Source of the DNA: Bacteroidota bacterium
GTDB taxonomy: Bacteria; Bacteroidota; Bacteroidia; Chitinophagales; Saprospiraceae
DNA length: 35,802 nucleotides
Assembly: GCA_017857395.1 (NCBI GenBank)
Contig: JAFMDF010000064.1
Location: forward strand, 1 to 35,802
Direction of reading: 5' to 3'
Shown: one piece after another, positions 8,332 through 16,019 of the stretch
Layout of the letters: each line of letters starts with the position of its first letter
Position numbering within the stretch: the stretch's first letter is position 1
Made by a program: the position numbers and the translations under genes
Notes under the pieces: generated by a model
The model's input: the letters and a program-made list of their open reading frames with translations, nothing else
Databases searched by the model: none
Told to the model about the DNA's origin: nothing

Positions 8332-10029
8332 TTATTTAGCACCTAAAATCCGATTTAATATTTTTTGGGTAATCAAATAAGTTGGTTTTACTCCATTCAA
8401 ACCTAAGCTTCCAGAAGCTAAAGTTTTTCCAGTTTCTAAAGGATTATCAGAAGCATAATAGGCATATCGTAAGATTACATCTGGGCTGATACTATGTCTA
8501 ACTTTAGAAGCAGCTTGAATCGCTTTTTGATAATTGGCACCTTCCATTTCTAAGCCAATAGCTTGCCAAGAAGACTTTAGAAAATAGCGAAAAACGTCTC
8601 TGTTTTGTAGAGAAGTACCTAGTACGGTAATCATTGGGCCGCCGACTACTTGTAAACCATTTCCTTCAAATTCGGCGACTGAAAAATCATTTTCAAAAGG
8701 ATAATTGTCTGCTATTCCTTCAAAAACATGCGCAGTAGGTATCATTATATCACCCTTGCCACCTTTCAAAATACCAGCCTTTCCCATGATAGAAATAGAA
8801 GCAATATCCAAGCCGATTTTTTGGTTGTCGAAATCATAAGGTTTGAGTAACTCATCCATTGTCTCATAAGCCTGTTCCCCAAAGGCATAGTCCATGACGA
8901 TAATGACAGGCCTATGTTTCTTAATGTATTTTTCGTCTAATTGAATTTCAGAAGGTAGGGTGTTTGATTTTATTTTTTTAGTATCAAAAATTTGCACAGA
9001 AATATTCGTACCACTTGTATCATCCAGTTGATACATGCCATTTTTAAGGGCATATTCTTTAATCTTTTCTCGAAGTGGTGCACCTTTTTCGCCACTTAAT
9101 TCTCTGGCTAGATTTTCTAGTGAACTGCCAATTTTTTTAAGTCCGGTCAATGCACCTTTACCATAAATCGAATTCATCACACTATGTAAATTGGCGCTGA
9201 TGATATGTAGTGGTCGATCTAATAAGGCATTCTCCTGTAGAAATTGTTTGATGTGTTGCGCCCATAATTCTCCGTAAACATGGTGGCCAATCTTTTCTCT
9301 TAAAGCAGAAGAAAAAGAAATCTCTCTATCATTTTTTTCATATTCTTCTTGAATAGACAATTGTCCTAGCCAATAGGTAATGTGAAAAATGCTATTTACT
9401 TTAGGGCTTTTGGAAAAACGCTCACAAGCATCAACGGTATCATTATAAGTCCGACCTAATAAAGTACTCAAATAAGTATACGCAACATCCTTATTAAAAT
9501 CTTCTTCTTTTTCTTCTTCTTTCAACACAATTTCCTCTAACCTTAACCATTCTCGCTTTTTTTCTCCTCGATGATTCAAGCTATTTTTCCTGATTTTTTC
9601 CGCCTCGATATACATAAAAGTCAGGTGCGTCAAAATATCATAAATATCACTTCGGCCTCTTGTCATTTCTACAAACATCTGTTCATCATCAATTCGATAA
9701 CAATTTCTTCTTCTTTTTCCTGGAATAATGGGGGCAAAACTAGAATCCTCAAACCCTTCTCTAGATATTAACCGAATATATCGACACTCTTCTATCCCTA
9801 CTGGTAAGCGTTCAAAAATATATAATAAGCCATCTAATTCTACTTGTTCAGGGTCATTAATGGAACCGTAAATTTCTGGTTGGAGGGCTTGTAAGGCTTC
9901 TATCATCGCTTCTCCTGAAACACCCAAGGGCTTGTAGCTACCTCGAATAAAAAGGTGTCGCATAGCGATGTATAAACGTTGGATAGCTTCTCTAGATTCT
10001 TGCGCTCGGGTGCGTTTTAGTTGTTTCAT
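8332..10029 (-). CDS. DUF6909-type protein with nucleoside-phosphorylase-like C-terminus
   Basis: A 565-residue protein without signal peptide. The N-terminal part (RTRAQESREAIQRLYIAMRH, then RRRNCYRIDDEQMFVEMTRG near residue 105) matches what I recall of a Bacteroidota family of unknown function, DUF6909. The C-terminal third is more informative: GKAGILKGGKGDIMIPTAHVF near 416-436, VVGGPMITVLGTS near 461 and LEMEGA at 493-498 follow the order of the PNP/UDP-phosphorylase and MTA/SAH-nucleosidase fold, where an EMEGA motif binds ribose. A nucleosidase or phosphorylase activity is therefore plausible but inferred. ATG at 10029 is chosen over the adjoining TTG. It is transcribed away from a 54-residue membrane protein whose gene lies upstream on the same strand. 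Confidence 0.75.
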   Translation of the reverse strand: MKQLKRTRAQESREAIQRLYIAMRHLFIRGSYKPLGVSGEAMIEALQALQPEIYGSINDPEQVELDGLLYIFERLPVGIEECRYIRLISREGFEDSSFAPIIPGKRRRNCYRIDDEQMFVEMTRGRSDIYDILTHLTFMYIEAEKIRKNSLNHRGEKKREWLRLEEIVLKEEEKEEDFNKDVAYTYLSTLLGRTYNDTVDACERFSKSPKVNSIFHITYWLGQLSIQEEYEKNDREISFSSALREKIGHHVYGELWAQHIKQFLQENALLDRPLHIISANLHSVMNSIYGKGALTGLKKIGSSLENLARELSGEKGAPLREKIKEYALKNGMYQLDDTSGTNISVQIFDTKKIKSNTLPSEIQLDEKYIKKHRPVIIVMDYAFGEQAYETMDELLKPYDFDNQKIGLDIASISIMGKAGILKGGKGDIMIPTAHVFEGIADNYPFENDFSVAEFEGNGLQVVGGPMITVLGTSLQNRDVFRYFLKSSWQAIGLEMEGANYQKAIQAASKVRHSISPDVILRYAYYASDNPLETGKTLASGSLGLNGVKPTYLITQKILNRILGAK

Positions 10030-10036
10030 CAATTTG

Positions 10037-10111
10037 TGTTATCTGTTGTCGGTTATCGGTTGTCGATTGTCCAAACTGACAACCGATAACAGACAACTCA
10101 TAACCGACAGC
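10037..10111. repeat. Inverted repeat built of gttgtc/gttatc words
   Basis: The left arm contains gttatcggttgtc (10052-10064) and the right arm its exact complement gacaaccgataac (10078-10090). Outside this core the arms continue with related words (tgttatctgttgtcg on the left, agacaactcataaccgacag on the right) that pair imperfectly. The same words recur at 15778-15804 and 15977-16014 around gpsA and briefly at 8178-8186. Confidence 0.75.
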
Positions 10112-10114
10112 TGC

Positions 10115-10279
10115 TTAATAAAAATAGGTCTGTAACCGATCCCAAATCGCCACTCTTTCTTTAATTAAATAAAGTAACAACGCAATCGTAAAGAAGAAAA
10201 TTCCCAATTTCCAATTACGAATACTTTTTGCTAATTTTTCTCTTCGACTTTTATATCGATGCCTACCTGAATATGCCAT
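10115..10279 (-). CDS. Small single-pass membrane protein, 54 residues
   Basis: A short open frame from ATG at 10279 to TAA at 10115. The product starts MAYSGRHRYKSRREKLAKSI, a strongly basic N-terminal half, followed by one hydrophobic segment (LGIFFFTIALLLYLI, residues 25-39) and a short tail ending DRLQTYFY. The positive-inside rule would place the N-terminus in the cytoplasm. It sits directly upstream of the DUF6909-type gene on the same strand, separated by the gttgtc-word inverted repeat, and may be co-transcribed with it. I do not recognise a family. The composition and coherent topology support it as a real gene. Confidence 0.6.
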   Translation of the reverse strand: MAYSGRHRYKSRREKLAKSIRNWKLGIFFFTIALLLYLIKERVAIWDRLQTYFY

Positions 10280-10299
10280 AAATTATGTAGCTCTAACGC

Positions 10300-10415
10300 T
10301 ATTCCAATAGCTATTGGAATGGCTTGGTGGTTAATAATATTTTCAACTGTAGCGTCAAAATCAAAATATTTTTTGTTACTATTTTCACCAAGCAGAGCTT
10401 GGCGCTACAGAAAAT
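10300..10415. repeat. Nested palindromes before the cytochrome gene
   Basis: A perfect 20-base palindrome, attccaatagctattggaat, occupies 10300-10319. Next to it gcttggtg (10322-10329) pairs with caccaagc (about 10387-10394), and an aatattttc...ctgtagcg segment pairs, with a three-base bulge, with cgctacagaaaatatt near 10401-10416. The element lies in the divergent promoter region between the small membrane protein (-) and the cytochrome gene (+). Confidence 0.65.
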
Positions 10416-10561
10416 ATTTGCAAAGATAAGAAACCCTTTTCTTCTAAAAAGGGAAAAAAACATCGGTTTTAGATACTTTATTTTTTATAGTCAAATAGCA
10501 CAACAACCAAAAGGAACATTCTTTGTTTAGTTATTACTACCATTTTAGTAAACGCCATACC

Positions 10562-11965
10562 ATGAAAAAGAGTTTTTTATTCCTATTCTGTTTATGCTTC
10601 TTTTTTGCTTGTAATACTTATCGAAGTTTACCCGAATTAGTCTATAATAATGACTGGGAAACTTTAACTATTGAAGCAACAGCCCAAATAAGAAACGGGG
10701 ATGCAGCAGCAGGCTGGAAGTATTTGACTGAAGGTGATTATATTGGTTCAGGTATTCCATTTGACTTAGTTAAAAAGAAAATTGCCACTCAAAAAGATAC
10801 CGTCCTCAATAGAACAGGTGCTAATGAAAATTTACCGTTTGGTTTAACTGCTTTTCAGCATAATAACGGTACGACCGTCATGTCTGGGAATTGCTTGACT
10901 TGTCATGGAGGCTATTTGAACGATGAATTTATTGTAGGTTTAGGCGGCTTTGGGTCTGAGTTTAATGATTTTTCTAAAAATAACGCACCGACTTTTAAAG
11001 CCTTAAATACACTCGTCAAAATAAAATATAAAAAGGATTCAAAGGAAAGGGAGGCGTACGACATCTTTGGTAAAATTAATAAAGAAGCTTTATCGTATAT
11101 TGTTACACCCTTTGAAGGCGTCAATCCAGCGTTCCGTTTAGAAGAAGCCTATATTATGAAGCGGAATAAAGAAGATTTAACCTTACAAGAAGATAGTAAT
11201 TATAAATTAGACAAACGCTACACTTTAGCTTCAGATGTTCCGCCATGGTGGCATCTTAAAAAGAAAAATGCGCTATACTATAATGGCATGGGGAGAGGAG
11301 ATTTTACTAAATTATTAATGCAAGCTTCTACCCAAGGTATAAAAGACAGTACAGAAGCCAGAGCTATTCAGCAAAATTTTATTGATGTTTTGGCTTATCT
11401 GGAAACGTTGGAAGCGCCTAAATATCCCAAACCCGTCAATGAAAAAATTATCTGGCAAGGCGAAAAATTATTTAATAAAAAATGCAGCCAATGCCACGGT
11501 ACTTATGGCGAAATCGAAGCTTATCCCAATAAATTAGTTGCTTTAGAAACCGTTAAAACAGACCCGTATTATGCCCAGAATTTTAGTACTAAGATGCATT
11601 TAGCGGATTGGTATAATGAAAGTTGGTATGGTCAATCTGAACCTAAATCCTTTGTTCAACCGATGGATGGCTATATTGCGCCGCCTTTGGATGGCATTTG
11701 GGCAACCGCCCCTTATTTTCATAATGCTTCGGTGCCTACTTTAGAAGGCGTTTTGAATAGTAAGATAAGACCAACTTACTGGCGAAGAATAGCCGAATTA
11801 GATTATGAAAAAATGGGTTGGCGATATCAGGAAATGACTAAAGGTGGCAATAAAAAAACATACAATACGACCTTACCTGGTTATAGTAATCAAGGCCATG
11901 ATTTTGGGGATGAATTTACAAAGGAACAGCGAATGGCGGTGATTGAATATTTGAAGACGCTGTAA
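10562..11965 (+). CDS. Di-heme cytochrome c lipoprotein
   Basis: A 467-residue exported electron-transfer protein. The N-terminus is a lipoprotein signal ending FFFAC with the lipidated cysteine at residue 17. Two heme c sites are present: CLTCH at 111-115 and CSQCH at 308-312. The segment APPLDGIWATAPYFHNASVPTLEGVL, in the C-terminal third, is typical of di-heme cytochromes related to the cytochrome c peroxidase/RoxA-like group. It would be anchored in the outer or inner membrane facing the periplasm. The electron partner is unknown. ATG at 10562 is preferred over the upstream start at 10523 because it places the signal peptide at the N-terminus. The gene converges with a small two-gene operon. 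Confidence 0.85.
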   Translation: MKKSFLFLFCLCFFFACNTYRSLPELVYNNDWETLTIEATAQIRNGDAAAGWKYLTEGDYIGSGIPFDLVKKKIATQKDTVLNRTGANENLPFGLTAFQHNNGTTVMSGNCLTCHGGYLNDEFIVGLGGFGSEFNDFSKNNAPTFKALNTLVKIKYKKDSKEREAYDIFGKINKEALSYIVTPFEGVNPAFRLEEAYIMKRNKEDLTLQEDSNYKLDKRYTLASDVPPWWHLKKKNALYYNGMGRGDFTKLLMQASTQGIKDSTEARAIQQNFIDVLAYLETLEAPKYPKPVNEKIIWQGEKLFNKKCSQCHGTYGEIEAYPNKLVALETVKTDPYYAQNFSTKMHLADWYNESWYGQSEPKSFVQPMDGYIAPPLDGIWATAPYFHNASVPTLEGVLNSKIRPTYWRRIAELDYEKMGWRYQEMTKGGNKKTYNTTLPGYSNQGHDFGDEFTKEQRMAVIEYLKTL

Positions 11966-12011
11966 AGGATAATCATACTAGAAATAAAAAAGATTAACTA
12001 TAGAAATACAG

Positions 12012-12044
12012 TAAGTCGATTAAGAGGTTTTCTTAATCGGCTTA
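12012..12044. terminator. Terminator hairpin overlapping the stop of a small gene
   Basis: Arms taagtcgattaaga (12012-12025) and tcttaatcggctta (12031-12044) pair with one G-T wobble and a five-base loop. On the plus strand a T-rich tract follows, fitting termination of the cytochrome transcript. The stop codon of the convergent minus-strand gene (12020-12022) lies inside the left arm, so the coding end and the terminator share bases. Confidence 0.7.
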
Positions 12045-12232
12045 TTAATTTTATCTTTTATTTTGTAACACAAATCTTCACACTGTTCCAATAAATCATC
12101 TAATTCATTTAGTCCTTTTGAATTGAATTTTTCTAATTCTTTTTTATCTATAGACTGAATGAAGTTTCTATCTTGGCTTAAATTGGCTAAAATTTCTTTA
12201 GCATTAATTGCTTCCTTTTTTTTAATCATCAT
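12020..12232 (-). CDS. Small charged protein, second gene of a two-gene operon
   Basis: A 70-residue, highly charged, probably helical protein (KKKEAINAKEILANLSQD at the start, a DDLLEQCEDLCYKIKDKI helix near residues 45-62). Its ATG at 12232-12230 overlaps the TGA stop of the upstream gene in an ATGA arrangement, which implies translational coupling. I do not recognise the family and cannot assign a function. The coupling and shared strand suggest the two products work together. Confidence 0.55.
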   Translation of the reverse strand: MMIKKKEAINAKEILANLSQDRNFIQSIDKKELEKFNSKGLNELDDLLEQCEDLCYKIKDKINKPIKKTS

Positions 12233-12417
12233 TTATTTTTTTCTAGTTTTTTGATAATTCTTCTTAGCTCACTAATCTCATCTAAAGCATCATCAATATA
12301 ATTTTCTAATGCTCGTTTGCCACCTAATTCTTCCAGAAAATGTTCAGGGTACAAATGGACTAATTTTAATCTTAACAAAGTACTTCTTAATTTATTCTTG
12401 TAATCTTTTAAAGACAT
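12229..12417 (-). CDS. Small helical protein, first gene of a two-gene operon
   Basis: A 62-residue protein starting MSLKDYKNKLRSTLLRLKLV and ending in a leucine/isoleucine-spaced charged helix (DDALDEISELRRIIKKLEKN) that could form a coiled coil. It overlaps the next gene by four bases. No signal or membrane segment is seen. The family is not recognised. The pairing of two tiny, coupled, charged proteins resembles the layout of antitoxin-like or regulatory pairs, but no toxin motif is visible in either. Confidence 0.5.
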   Translation of the reverse strand: MSLKDYKNKLRSTLLRLKLVHLYPEHFLEELGGKRALENYIDDALDEISELRRIIKKLEKNK

Positions 12418-12551
12418 TTGGTCAAACTAATTTGCGCCTCCCCTATAATGTTTTAATTATTCAAAATATATAGTGCTCTTGTGTAGGCTCTCAAAAATAC
12501 AGTTTTTTTCCAACAATAGAAAATCATTTAATGATTCAATTTCCATTATGA

Positions 12552-12579
12552 TTGGAATAGAAACTTTTTGATACTTTTG
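12552..12579 (+). promoter_or_regulatory. Bacteroidota-type promoter for the GH3 gene
   Basis: tacttttg at 12572-12579 matches the Bacteroidota -7 consensus TAnnTTTG exactly. A TTG at 12552-12554 could be the -33 element, although the spacing of 17 bases is slightly short. Transcription would begin near 12586, which rules out the upstream in-frame start at 12568 and supports ATG at 12619. Confidence 0.55.
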
Positions 12580-12618
12580 TGTTTGTTATTTTTTCATTCA
12601 ATAACACTTTTCCAAAAA

Positions 12619-14115
12619 ATGGGTTTCAAATCATTCTTCGTTAGACCTTTTGCTAAAAAAATTGCTAGAGATATTGACCGTTGGTCAAAAGAAGCAGTTA
12701 ATGCCCAAGAGAAAGTATTCCAATCTTTAATACAAGGTGGAAAAAATACCGTTTTTGGAAAAGAACACGGTTTTGATAAAATAACTTCCTACCAAGCCTT
12801 TCGGCAACAAGTGCCTATCCGAGACTATGAAGCCTTGCGCCCATACATTGAGCGCATCAAAAAAGGAGAAGCGGATATTCTGTGGAAAGGGAAACCCAAA
12901 TATTTTGCTAAAACTTCTGGTACGACTTCAGGCGTCAAATACATTCCGTTGACTAAGGAAAGTATGCCCAATCATTTTAATTCCGCTAGAAATGCCTTAT
13001 TTAATTATTATGCTCGAACGGGTAAAGGCAATTGGCTAGATGGTAAAATGATTTTTCTATCGGGGAGTCCTGAACTAAGTGAAGTTGGGGGAATTGCAAC
13101 TGGTCGATTATCTGGTATTGTAAACCATGAAGTCCCGTCTTGGTTAAAAACGAATCAGTTGCCCAGTTATCCGACGAATTGTATTGAAGAATGGGAAGAA
13201 AAACTAACGGCAATCGTTGAAGAAACGCATAATCAAGATATGCGGCTCATTAGTGGGATTCCGCCTTGGGTACAGATGTATTATGAACGACTATTGGATA
13301 AAACAGGCAAAAAATATGTCAAAGATATTTTTCCCAATTTTTCTGTTTTCGTTTATGGTGGGGTCAATTTTGAACCTTATCGCTCTAGCTTAGAAGCCTT
13401 AGTTGGCAAACGATTGGATAGCATAGAAACTTATCCTGCTTCCGAAGGATTTATTGCTTTTCAAGACGACCCGAACGAGAAAGGTTTATTATTGAATGCT
13501 TACTCAGGTATCTTCTTTGAATTTATTCCTGCCGAAGAAATTTTTAACGATAATCCAACTAGACTATCTCTAAAAGAAGTAGAACTAGGCGTCAATTATG
13601 CCATTATCATTAATAATAATGCAGGGCTTTGGGGCTATAATATTGGCGATACGGTTCAATTTGTTTCCAAAGACCCTTATCGAATTATCGTTTCTGGGAG
13701 AATCAAACATTTCATTTCTGCTTTTGGCGAGCATGTTATTGGTAAAGAAGTCGAAGAAGCTTTATTAAGTGCTGCTAAAAAAACAGGGGTTAAAGTCGTT
13801 GAATTTACCGTTGCTCCTAATATTACACCCAAAGAAGGTGGCCTGCCTTATCACGAATGGTTGATAGAATTTGAAGAAACGCCGAATGATTTGACGGCTT
13901 TTGCGCAAAACATCGACCGTGAAATGATTCAACAAAACATTTATTATGAAGATTTGATTAAAGGTAATATTTTGAGGACTTTAAAAATTAGTCCTTTAAA
14001 AAAAGATACCTTTAGGAATTATATGAAATCACAAGGTAAATTAGGCGGGCAAAATAAAGTCCCTCGTTTATCGAATGATAGAAAAATCGCACAACAATTA
14101 CTTTCACTTCAATAG
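12619..14115 (+). CDS. GH3-family acyl-adenylating enzyme
   Basis: A 498-residue protein of the bacterial GH3 group (related to plant auxin- and jasmonate-conjugating GH3 enzymes within the firefly-luciferase/ANL superfamily). The ATP-binding loop SGTTSGVK lies at residues 100-107. Further motifs in order are ETYPASEGFIAFQ near 272, WGYNIGDTVQFVSKDPYRIIVSGR near 337-360 and ISAFGEHVIGKEVEEAL. Such enzymes activate a carboxylic acid with ATP and may conjugate it to an amine; the substrate here is unknown. An exact -7 promoter box precedes it. It is followed by a long nested palindromic gap before the dipeptidase gene. Confidence 0.92.
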   Translation: MGFKSFFVRPFAKKIARDIDRWSKEAVNAQEKVFQSLIQGGKNTVFGKEHGFDKITSYQAFRQQVPIRDYEALRPYIERIKKGEADILWKGKPKYFAKTSGTTSGVKYIPLTKESMPNHFNSARNALFNYYARTGKGNWLDGKMIFLSGSPELSEVGGIATGRLSGIVNHEVPSWLKTNQLPSYPTNCIEEWEEKLTAIVEETHNQDMRLISGIPPWVQMYYERLLDKTGKKYVKDIFPNFSVFVYGGVNFEPYRSSLEALVGKRLDSIETYPASEGFIAFQDDPNEKGLLLNAYSGIFFEFIPAEEIFNDNPTRLSLKEVELGVNYAIIINNNAGLWGYNIGDTVQFVSKDPYRIIVSGRIKHFISAFGEHVIGKEVEEALLSAAKKTGVKVVEFTVAPNITPKEGGLPYHEWLIEFEETPNDLTAFAQNIDREMIQQNIYYEDLIKGNILRTLKISPLKKDTFRNYMKSQGKLGGQNKVPRLSNDRKIAQQLLSLQ

Positions 14116-14133
14116 AGGTTTTAGGAACGCTCC

Positions 14134-14456
14134 GATTTGCTAAATTTTCAGAATCTACCGTACCTACACACGTAGGACGTACACGTAAAAGCACTAGTTT
14201 TAAAGAAAATTAGATAAATATTGACTTAAATGGTGTCGGAGCTACGCTCCTTCTGGGCTTTTTCTTAGAATTTTTTCTACAGACAGGGCCAGAGCTACGC
14301 TCTTTTTTCAATTTTAAAAGGGCATCGCCCTGAAACCGTCTGTAGAATTACCAAATTTTAGCACTTTTCCTAAGGAGCATCGCTCCGACACCACATTTTT
14401 TTACTTTACAAAAAGCAAAACGTGTAGATACTGTAGATCTTGAAGATTTAGCAAAT
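14134..14456. repeat. Large nested inverted-repeat element
   Basis: Almost the whole gap between the GH3 gene and the dipeptidase gene is a multi-level palindrome. Outer arms 14135-14158 and 14433-14456 match at 21 of 24 positions, continuing through ctacac (14164-14169) and gtgtag (14422-14427). Second-level arms tggtgtcggagc (14231-14242) and gctccgacacca (14382-14393) are perfect. Third-level arms ttctacagac (14275-14284) and gtctgtagaa (14338-14347) are perfect. Local hairpins ggagctacgctcc, agagctacgctct, gggcatcgccc and ggagcatcgctcc decorate the inner parts, and cctacacacgtagg sits in the outer left arm. No open frame of note lies inside. Confidence 0.8.
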
Positions 14457-14495
14457 TAAGCCTAGGACTTTCCAAACCTCCAAAACAAACAAGTC

Positions 14496-15764
14496 ATGCA
14501 AATACGAACGCTGTTATTACTAATCATATCCGTTGCCTTGATGGTAGCTTGCGCAGATGCCCCTAAAACGCCCGAAGCACCTGAAGCAACGCCTATCTCA
14601 GAAATGAGCGACGATGCCATTAAAAAATTGGCAGATGAATTAGCGCATAAATACATTATTACGGATGGGCACGTTGATTTACCTTACCGATTAAAAGTGA
14701 CCAATTTTAGATTGGAAAAAGAATTTTTAGGCATTCCGCTAAAAACGGATAAAGGAGATTTTGATTTAGAAAGAGCTAAAAAAGGTGGTTTAGATGCGCC
14801 TTTTATGTCGATTTATATTCCTGCTTCTTATCAAAAATCAGGTGGTGCAAAAATCTTTGCCGATTCTTTAATTGATATGGTGTCGGGGATTGCTGATGCG
14901 CATCCAGATAAATTTGCCATCACTACTTCTCCTGCACAAGCAGAGGATAATTTTAAGAAAGGTATTTTGTCTTTACCAATGGGCATGGAAAATGGGGCAC
15001 CTATTGAAGATGATATTAATAATGTCGCTTATTTCCACGAAAGAGGGATTCGTTATATTACTTTAACGCACTCTAAAGACAACCAAATTTGTGATTCTTC
15101 TTATGATTCTACTCGAACTTGGAATGGTCTAAGTCCTTTTGGGGTGGACGTCGTGAAAGAAATGAATAAGGTCGGTATTATGGTGGATATTTCGCACGTT
15201 TCAGATTCTACTTTCTACCAAGTTATGGCAATGACGGATGTACCTTGTATCGCTTCTCATTCTTCTTGTCGAAAATTTACGCCTGGTTTTGAACGAAATA
15301 TGAATGATGATATGATTAAATTATTAGGCGAGAAAAATGGGGTCATTCAAATTAACTTTGGCTCTACTTTCTTGGATGGCGAAATTGCTAAACAACGGAA
15401 TGGATTAAGAAGCAAATTGAGTAAATTATTAAAAGATTCAGGTTTAGAATTTGGGGATGATGCGGCAAAATCAATTATTGAGCAGTTCCAAAAGGATAAT
15501 CCTACGTTATTTTCTGATGTAGAAAAAGTAGCTGACCATATTGATAATGTAGTAAAAGTTGCAGGAATTGAACATGTTGGACTCGGGTCAGATTATGATG
15601 GTGTAGGCGATAGTTTACCAACGGGATTAAAAGACGTTTCTCAATATCCTAATCTAATTTTCACCCTTTTAAAAAGGGGGTATTCAGAAGAAGATATTGC
15701 TAAAATATGTTATAAAAATGTTTGGCGAGTTTGGAATGCAGTAGAAGCAGCGGCGGCAAGTTAA
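14496..15764 (+). CDS. Membrane dipeptidase (peptidase family M19), lipoprotein
   Basis: A 422-residue zinc dipeptidase related to renal dipeptidase. The N-terminus is a lipoprotein signal with LMVAC and the lipidated cysteine at residue 19, then a proline-rich linker. Metal ligands are in the expected order: DGHVD (HxD) near residues 55-59, Glu in MGMENGAP near 162-169, His in VDISHVSD and in IASHSSCR near 225-255, and Asp in HVGLGSDYDGVGD near 358-370. It probably cleaves dipeptides in the periplasm. It is preceded by the nested palindrome and followed by another inverted-repeat gap before gpsA, so it is likely its own transcription unit. Confidence 0.93.
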   Translation: MQIRTLLLLIISVALMVACADAPKTPEAPEATPISEMSDDAIKKLADELAHKYIITDGHVDLPYRLKVTNFRLEKEFLGIPLKTDKGDFDLERAKKGGLDAPFMSIYIPASYQKSGGAKIFADSLIDMVSGIADAHPDKFAITTSPAQAEDNFKKGILSLPMGMENGAPIEDDINNVAYFHERGIRYITLTHSKDNQICDSSYDSTRTWNGLSPFGVDVVKEMNKVGIMVDISHVSDSTFYQVMAMTDVPCIASHSSCRKFTPGFERNMNDDMIKLLGEKNGVIQINFGSTFLDGEIAKQRNGLRSKLSKLLKDSGLEFGDDAAKSIIEQFQKDNPTLFSDVEKVADHIDNVVKVAGIEHVGLGSDYDGVGDSLPTGLKDVSQYPNLIFTLLKRGYSEEDIAKICYKNVWRVWNAVEAAAAS

Positions 15765-15777
15765 GCGATTAATTAAA

Positions 15778-16014
15778 CAGTTGTCAGTTATCAGTTGTCA
15801 GTTTCACCTAAGGGTTAGTCAAGTATAAAGTGACAGGTAGTGCATTTTTTCGCACAGACACTTGGAGGTCTTAAAGACGCTCCAAGGTCAGCCAAGAAAA
15901 ACCTTGGAGCGTCTTTAAGACCTCCAAGCGTTTTAAAAAGCTAACCTCTCCTTTCAAATTTGATAAACTGTTAGGCATAACCGACAACTGACAACCGACA
16001 ACCGACAACTGATA
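15778..16014. repeat. Nested inverted repeats with a perfect 27-bp stem
   Basis: The inner arms 15861-15887 and 15902-15928 are perfectly complementary over 27 bases with a 14-base loop; each arm is itself nearly palindromic (cttggag ... gctccaag). A middle pair ggttag (15813-15818) and ctaacc (15941-15946) surrounds it. The outer arms are gttgtc/gttatc words at 15778-15804 and their complement, gacaac words, at 15977-16014, ending just six bases before the gpsA start. A strong RNA hairpin would form in either direction. Confidence 0.85.
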
Positions 16015-16019
16015 TAAAA

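Noticed and set aside
12568-12618. Upstream start for the GH3 gene giving a hydrophobic N-terminus
   Set aside because: The frame upstream overlaps the -7 promoter box, so those codons would not be transcribed; GH3 proteins are cytosolic.
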